From Apostichopus californicus (taxonomy: Eukaryota; Echinodermata; Holothuroidea; Aspidochirotida; Stichopodidae): DNA of 32,770 bases. The DNA lies in the NCBI GenBank assembly GCA_020650975.1, contig JAIPMN010001393.1, forward strand, positions 1,952-34,721, in the 5' to 3' direction. The position numbers and the translations under genes are program-made. The notes below the pieces were generated by a model. The model made no database searches. It was not told where the DNA came from and worked only from the letters and a program-made list of their open reading frames with translations. Shown piece after piece: positions 26,951 to 32,770 of the stretch; position 1 is the first letter of the stretch, and every line of letters begins with the position of its first letter.

Positions 26951-29900
26951 AATGTAGGGTGAAAATTTTTATGTTCAGAAAAGTCTGTAATGTTTAATTT
27001 TTTTTTTTCATGCAGTTTGTAGTTGTACAGATAGGTGCAAAAGTTAAAGTAGGGACTTGTTCACTTGTTGTCAGGGTTACTGGGATAGCCTGGGTGTCAA
27101 AGGTTAACCACATTAACTTTGCATAATGGTGCTGAAATCATATTGAGATGCTGACATGTGCAAACAAGAAGAGATTTTTAAGCGTAAGTTATTACAAAAA
27201 GGTGTTTGTATAAATTGTCGAACTGTTGGCGTCAGAAGTGGGGATCATTGAAATTGATTGTGCCAGTACTGCCTATCAAAGCCTTTCGTTTTGTTGCGTG
27301 TGGGTCATGTCGTGTCAAATTTCAGAGGTTTCTTTGTTTCGTTTTTACCATGCATCTGAATAGAAGCACAGATACATCTCATTCTGCCTACCGTAAGCAA
27401 TAAAAAAAAATAACTACCAATCGAAGCGAAGGCTTGGAATCGACCGATAAAGGCTTGTATATTTTCATAGTTTTTGGATAGATTATTGCAACAACCTTTT
27501 TTGGGGGGAAAAGCGGAGGGAGGGGGTTGGGGATTGTGGAAGGAAAAAGAGTAGTGTTTATTTTGATAGATGGCCGAGATATAATATTACGGGTTTTTTA
27601 CAGAGCTGTGCAAACGATATGTAGGAGAGAAAAAACAGAGTTGTGTTTATTTGCTGGTCTGAAAGAAAAGTCTTTGGAAGGCAGAATCATACAGTTTTTC
27701 TGGTTGGTGAAGGAAAAGATGGTGTTTCAGAATGTTTTTTTGGTTTTAATCTTTTCAAAACTGAATTTAAATGCTGGTGTAATTAGTGATGACTTATGTC
27801 TGTGGATATTATCCCTGAAAGTTATCACTTGTGATTTCACAAGTAGTCTTAGTTTGGGAAGGGAGGGGGGGATACAATTGTGGTCTACCCCAGATGGTAA
27901 TTATGTCAGTTATTACGACGTAAATATCGTCTTGGTTTGGCAACCAGAGAAAGAAAGGTCTTTGACACAGGTAAGCTTTTAATCCAGAGAAAGAAATGAG
28001 ATTGTCGGTTGGTTAATTTATTTAAAGAAGAGGTTATTTATGCAAATTTGTCTAGTATGTTTACATGGAAACATTCATGTTTTCATTTTATTTGTTTTCT
28101 TTTATTTAGAAAAATGTAATGTTAGGATTAGGGGGGGCGAAGGTAGCCTGAAGAAAGCTGCGATGCTATCACGCTCACTTCGAAGGTCTCCGTTCTGCAG
28201 AGAGAGAGAGAGAGAGGAAAGGGGACATTCTCCTTCTGTTTTGGCGCCAAAAAGAGATTGCTTGGTTAGAACAGCCAGCAAGTTATATGATAAGGAAATG
28301 GTATGCTTAGGGGGAGACAGGTTTATTCTGGAAAAATGCTGCATGTTATGTTGGTCAGGTAAATTTCTAAAAGGAACGTTAATTCAGTAGATTATTTTAT
28401 AGGGGTTTACCGTGAAGTGAATGTTAGTCGTAGGATCTATGTGACCTCGACTTTTGAACTCGCCTCACTACCAGACCCCTCGGGGTCTTTTTTTTTGGGG
28501 AGATTGCAGTAGTTAGATCAGTGTGACATGTTTTCCTCCTAACTGGACAGATTTAGTAAGCACGCATTCGGTTGTTTTTGTGTGTCATGTGAGATTGCAA
28601 CACGATATTTTTTGTCGTCGTTTTCCTCGAATTTTTGTACATAACAGTCCGTAGGGAAAAAAATTAGATGGCTGTAAATTGCTAATTAGTAGGTAGGTAA
28701 AGTCTCTAAGAGTTAATAACCTTTGTTTTTAAAGGAATTCTAGAAAGATTAACAGCTTAAGTTTTTTTTTCTCACAGAATTATTGTGGATGTTTGTAAGA
28801 GTTGCAAATGGGATTAAACTGGATGACCAAACACAAATTAATCTTTGTTTATCTCCACTTTTGTTGTTTCACTATTTTCTTTGCCCTAAGACAAAACTAC
28901 ATCTTTCTTAACACAGACCCTTGGCCAGTGGGATACAGTATCCATTAGCTCCATACCACCTTTGCCCTGCCCCCCCCCCCTTTGCCCTCCCCACCCCACC
29001 CCCTCTTTCCCTCAAGGAAAGTGTAATTTGTCTCTTTCTTTGTTAGAAAAATTAGTTAAAGGCAAGACTCGCCCCAAACCGCGTGCCGCCCTCTGCGAAA
29101 GTTAACATTCCGTTGCTTGCAAGTGAAATTTTTTTCTTGTCGCTACAAAATGCAGACAGTAATGAAACTTGATACCTTGTTATCTTTTATCTAGACTTGA
29201 GATGTCCATCGCTGCTATGTACACTGTGTTGTGGGTATTGACCGTAGCTGCATGTAGTGACTGTACACTATAGTGTCTAATTACCGACGGTAGCAAGCTG
29301 TGTGTGTATTTTCTGGGATCGATGGTGGTGTCTAACACTTTTGTTACACCTCATTCGAAACTAGGTCAGATTACCGACATCAGACGTTTCTTTGTGCGCG
29401 AGTCTTCACTCCCTTTAAGCACTCAATTACTTTATTTAAGTGGATCAGGAGAGACAAAGTCCCCATCAAGGACCCTATGCAACAAAAAAAAAAAACTACA
29501 AATCCTGGTGCAACTAAGTTTGTTACCACCATCTAAAGATTCTTAAATGATTGACATTATTACACAGGACAACAGACTCAAAATGATTTCATTCATGCAC
29601 AACATTGTAAAAGAAAAGTAATTTAATACACTGTCAACTTGACAATGACCACTCGTGATCCTACCGTGGGAAAAAACCAAAAATGTCATTAATTTCCAAA
29701 GTTATCAAAACCATGGACAATCTTCTACATCTGAATTAAATCTTCACGCAAACTTCCAAGGGTAGTGAAGCCTCCTTCGAAGCCTCTCATGGCTAAGCAA
29801 CATCCTTCAGTGAGTGAATTAGTAGTAAGTAGTTTTATCTAGTACTTCCCTTGTGAAACCTGAATAGCATACTCAACATGAAGCCATATCAGCTGCTGAT

Positions 29901-29979
29901 ACAATCAAACAAGAGTTTCTTTCCTTAAACATATTTAAAGTTTCTACTTCCCCCCCCCCTTATTATAATTGTCTGTTCT
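26951..29979. other. Non-coding region downstream of the RBMS gene; nothing recognised
   Basis: No gene could be supported. The longest open frame (27527-27982, 151 codons) shows no known motif, and its tail is followed by a donor-like GGTAAGC; its codon pattern is T/G-rich like its surroundings, so I treat it as chance. Low-complexity items are a GA run at 28199-28216 and poly-C at 28970-28980. The GC-richer stretch at about 29061-29105 stands out from its AT-rich context and may be a dispersed repeat. The region could also be an extension of the 3' UTR. Confidence 0.6.
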
Positions 29980-30298
29980 CAGTGGCGGAGCTAGGGGTAT
30001 TGGTCAAGGGGGGAGCGGAGCGCCACCACAGGTTGGCGCGGAGCGTACAGAAATTTTTTGAGTAAATATACTTCCTAGATCGCCGGAAATGACCCTTTCC
30101 TGGCCTTGCTAATTCGCAGATAAACGAAGAATAAATAGGTGTCATCGCCAACAAAATGTGACAAATGTCAATAGGTAGATGAGAGCGCAATGAAAAAGTA
30201 AATAATCGCGAATAAGTAAAAAGTGGTAAAAAGCTGAAAAGGGCGCNNNGGGGGGGGGGGCATTCGCCCCCCCTGACTATATGGACGCTCCGCCACTG
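29980..30298. mobile_element. Non-autonomous hAT-like MITE, copy 2 (inverted)
   Basis: The perfect 12-bp terminal inverted repeats are CAGTGGCGGAGC (29980-29991) and GCTCCGCCACTG (30287-30298). In reverse orientation it follows the same plan as the element at 7045-7338: a G-run/C-run hairpin near one end, a shared 78-base core (30020-30097 reversed), and a CCCTTG-type segment before the other end. A clean 8-bp target duplication is not seen. Three N at 30247-30249 lie inside the G-run side of the hairpin, marking an unresolved base count. No transposase is encoded. Confidence 0.85.
30247..30249. other. Assembly gap (NNN)
   Basis: Three undetermined bases immediately before a run of 11 G, within the hairpin of the MITE. 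The run length is probably unreliable here. Confidence 0.99.
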
Positions 30299-30814
30299 TT
30301 GGACCGTTCTAATAAAAAAGATACGGTTCAAGCAATAATATTTCGTCCAACACAAATTAATCCCTTCCACAGAATCTAATTATTGAAAGACAATAGCTGA
30401 TAGTCACTTCAGAAAAGCTTTCCACAAAAGGAGAATTTTAGATATCCACTTTTATGAAAAATAAATCTCAATTATTAATAATTCCCTTCTACGTATCTTA
30501 ACGAGTAATTTACGGGGACTTAGGGGTGGGGACTCAAATATATTGCCGATACCATTTGAGAAGATAGCATTTTTAATTCAAAGGAAGTGTGAATCAGAAG
30601 AGCGCCACCACAAAAGCCGTTCGCTGGCACCGTAGAAGAAAACGGTAGAGCGTTGCAGTCTATTATGTACAGGCCACAAGGGGAGCCAGAGAAAAATAAG
30701 GGCTCTTTGATTGGTAACTTTTATAAACATTAAATGTCAATTATTCATTCACTTCCCCAAAGGAGTAAGTTACGCCGGGGGGCGGGGGTGGGGGTGGCCT
30801 CCATAATGGAGGTG

Positions 30815-30949
30815 GATATGACATGATACATGACGTGATAGATGAAGTCATATGATGAAGTCATATGATGACGTGATATGATGACATGTATTGATGTGAT
30901 ATGATGATGTGATGTGATATGGTGCATGATGTGATATTGTGATGTGATT
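30815..30949. repeat. GATATGATGTG-type simple repeat
   Basis: About 135 bases composed of GATATGATGA, GTGATATGATG and CATGATGTGAT variants. It is a degenerate tandem array based on TGATG/TGATA units. The His/Ser/Thr-rich minus-strand frame here is an artefact. Confidence 0.9.
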
Positions 30950-31559
30950 ATTTTAATCCATAATCATCAGGATTATTATTAAGGATGATTTTCAGTTAGA
31001 CTTTCAGTCTTGATATGTCATAGTTTCAGTAAGAAACAATTAATAAATCGAGTGCTAGTAATGTTTCTACATATTTATTCGGGTTTTCAAGCTTTAAGTA
31101 TTCACCTTTAAAATATGTGAAATCCGTCTCAGGAATCCTAAATGCTAAATTGACGACGACGTCGACTCCTCATTGCATGCAGGCTTAATGTTAAATCTTT
31201 TATTTCATTCATTCCAATAACTTCACATAAATGAACAATATCGCATCACTGGATGACTTTACCATCGTTTGTGTTTAACACGTTATTAACATCGAGTTGT
31301 TTTGTGTTGTGACATAATGGTCTATGTATTAGACTATCATTTGTGAACCTCATAAGGCTCAGATCCAGGCGTGCACCCTCCCTCTTTGCAACTCGACCAT
31401 CCCCCCCCCCCGCCCCACACACACATACACACACATACCTACTTACAAACCTAAACTATAGCCTAAATACGACGTCGTAATTTTGTTTTTCTCGGAGAAC
31501 CTCTAAACTCCCTTATACATGCGAGTGGATTTCAACGCCCCCCCCCTCCCATCCCTCCG

Positions 31560-31656
31560 ACAGCCACAATACCGCCCTAGTACAGCCACAACACCGCCCT
31601 CCCCATACAGCTACAACCCTCCTCCCCCCCCCCCCATCTCCTTACAGCCACAACAC
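31560..31656. repeat. C-rich tandem repeat (ACAGCCACAACACCGCCCT type)
   Basis: ACAGCCACAA or close variants begin at 31560, 31582, 31607 and 31644 (spacings 22, 25, 37). The spacing grows by expansion of the C-runs between units. It is G-poor on the + strand. Confidence 0.85.
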
Positions 31657-32770
31657 GGTAGTTTACTGGTTGTTTTCTCAAAAACTAAAGGTGTTATAGA
31701 AATAGACCCTGAACTAATAGCAGTAGGCTTTGACTGAACTGACTACGGCCTATCAATTGATTTTTGTGCCTAAAAGTCATTCAATAAAGATTGTTCTCCG
31801 ACAACGTGAAAACTACTTTGGTCATGCAGCGACGATGAGAACCCCTAATTGGTCAATAAATAACTTATTGAAAGCTGCCACGAATCCTCTTCTGCCTTGA
31901 AATGTCGGAAACGCTCCGTATAATCTTCAAAATAAAGATCGCGTCACATTTTCCAAGATTCAAGAGCAATATTACTAGAATGTCCATTCAAATGGCTCTT
32001 TTCTCAATTGTTTCCAACCTTACATTTTAAAAAAAGGCACAATATCCTAATTTCGTATTGGATACTCTTGGAAAATTTTTTGAGACAATTTATATTTTTA
32101 ATAAAAACGACTGAAATCATCGGACAGAATCCTGTCAGTAGATTGGTTGGAATAGAGTCAGCTAAACTTTACATAAATACGATATCATGAAATATCTACT
32201 GTGATGTTGATATTGATGTCATGTTGATCACGGAGAAGAAAAAATATCCTTGCAGGGCGAGCCTTTACCTCAGGTATATGATTGAAGGAATATTGTGAAG
32301 GGTAAAGTTAATTGTTTTAAAAAAACTTATTGGAAATTTGTCTGCATCTTTATAGGTCAAAGGTCACATCCACATAGTATGACAAACATTATGATTTGTT
32401 CGTTTTATATTCAAATTTTGTGATATTATTGTGAATTATATCATCATGGCACTTGAAATGAAAATACCTCTGCTTTTGTTTATAATATTTAAATCATTTA
32501 TCCATAGAGGATTAATCACGCTTTTCCACCAAAAAAAAAAGGAGTTACATTTTTATGATATTTTACAGTACCAAATAGAATTGACAGCTAAGCAAACAAT
32601 ATTTCCCGTTTTAGATAATTAAAAAAAAAAAACATTGTTTGACATTTTTCAGTGAGTTTTATGTTGGTGATATATAACGACAATCATCTCAGTGTGTATT
32701 TTTCAAATCATTTCACAACTCCCTCTCCATCCCCCCTTCCCGTCTTGATATTTACGTATATTAACCCCCC

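Larger units (their letters stand above)
30299..32770. other. Intergenic or unassigned region; repeats only
   Basis: No gene recognised on either strand. It holds the GATATGATGTG-type repeat (30815-30949), a 15-base perfect palindrome CCTCCATAATGGAGG (30798-30812), poly-C tracts and the C-rich tandem repeat (31560-31656). The remaining open frames are short and motif-free. Confidence 0.6.

Noticed and set aside
27527-27982. 151-codon + strand open frame downstream of the RBMS gene
   Set aside because: No recognisable motif, no homology I can recall, surrounding composition unchanged, and no supporting splice structure. It is probably chance or 3' UTR extension.
29963-30370. 135-codon minus-strand open frame
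   Set aside because: It runs through the MITE and the N gap. The apparent protein is derived from the inverted repeats and has no transposase features.
1-32770. A previously undescribed defence or mobile gene system
   Set aside because: The window is a single animal gene with introns and non-coding repeats. No clustered unknown genes, CRISPR array or transposase gene is present.

Overview
This is a eukaryotic (animal) genomic window of about 33 kb. It carries most of one protein-coding gene on the + strand, split into nine recognisable coding exons, set in AT-rich, repeat-rich non-coding DNA. The joined exons encode the C-terminal 299 residues of an RNA-binding protein of the RBMS/MSSP family (vertebrate RBMS1/2/3; Drosophila alan shepard). 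The visible part runs from the second half of RRM1, through a complete RRM2, to a Q/P/A/H-rich tail ending in a stop codon. All eight splice junctions have AG/GT borders and compatible phases: the nine exons sum to 901 nt, that is one base of a split codon plus 300 codons including the stop. The protein is close to vertebrate RBMS, and the introns are long and full of satellites and small DNA transposons. Together these suggest an invertebrate deuterostome such as an echinoderm or hemichordate. The species assignment is an inference, not a reading.

Layout. 1-3229: the 3' end of an upstream intron; the exon with the start of RRM1 and the N-terminus lies outside the window. 3230-5548: two exons finishing RRM1. 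5549-15923: one 10.4 kb intron holding a hAT-like MITE, a two-copy tandem repeat, a TA microsatellite and several poly-C/G tracts. 15924-17964: three exons carrying RRM2 and the start of the linker. 17965-23560: four exons for the low-complexity C-terminal half and the stop. 23561 to about 26950: a long AT-rich 3' UTR with several AATAAA signals, two of them overlapping Pumilio-type TGTAAATA elements. About 26950-32770: no gene I can support; it holds a second, inverted copy of the hAT-like MITE family (with a 3-base N gap), a GATATGATGTG-type repeat and C-rich repeats.

I see no bacterial-type system, no CRISPR array, no confident RNA gene and no second protein-coding gene. The most interesting structures are two diverged members of one MITE family sharing an ungapped 78-bp core, a palindromic 102-bp element next to an RRM2 exon, a pentamer-based higher-order satellite in the last intron, a 76-bp minisatellite inside the RRM2 region, and an unusual density of poly-C/poly-G tracts.
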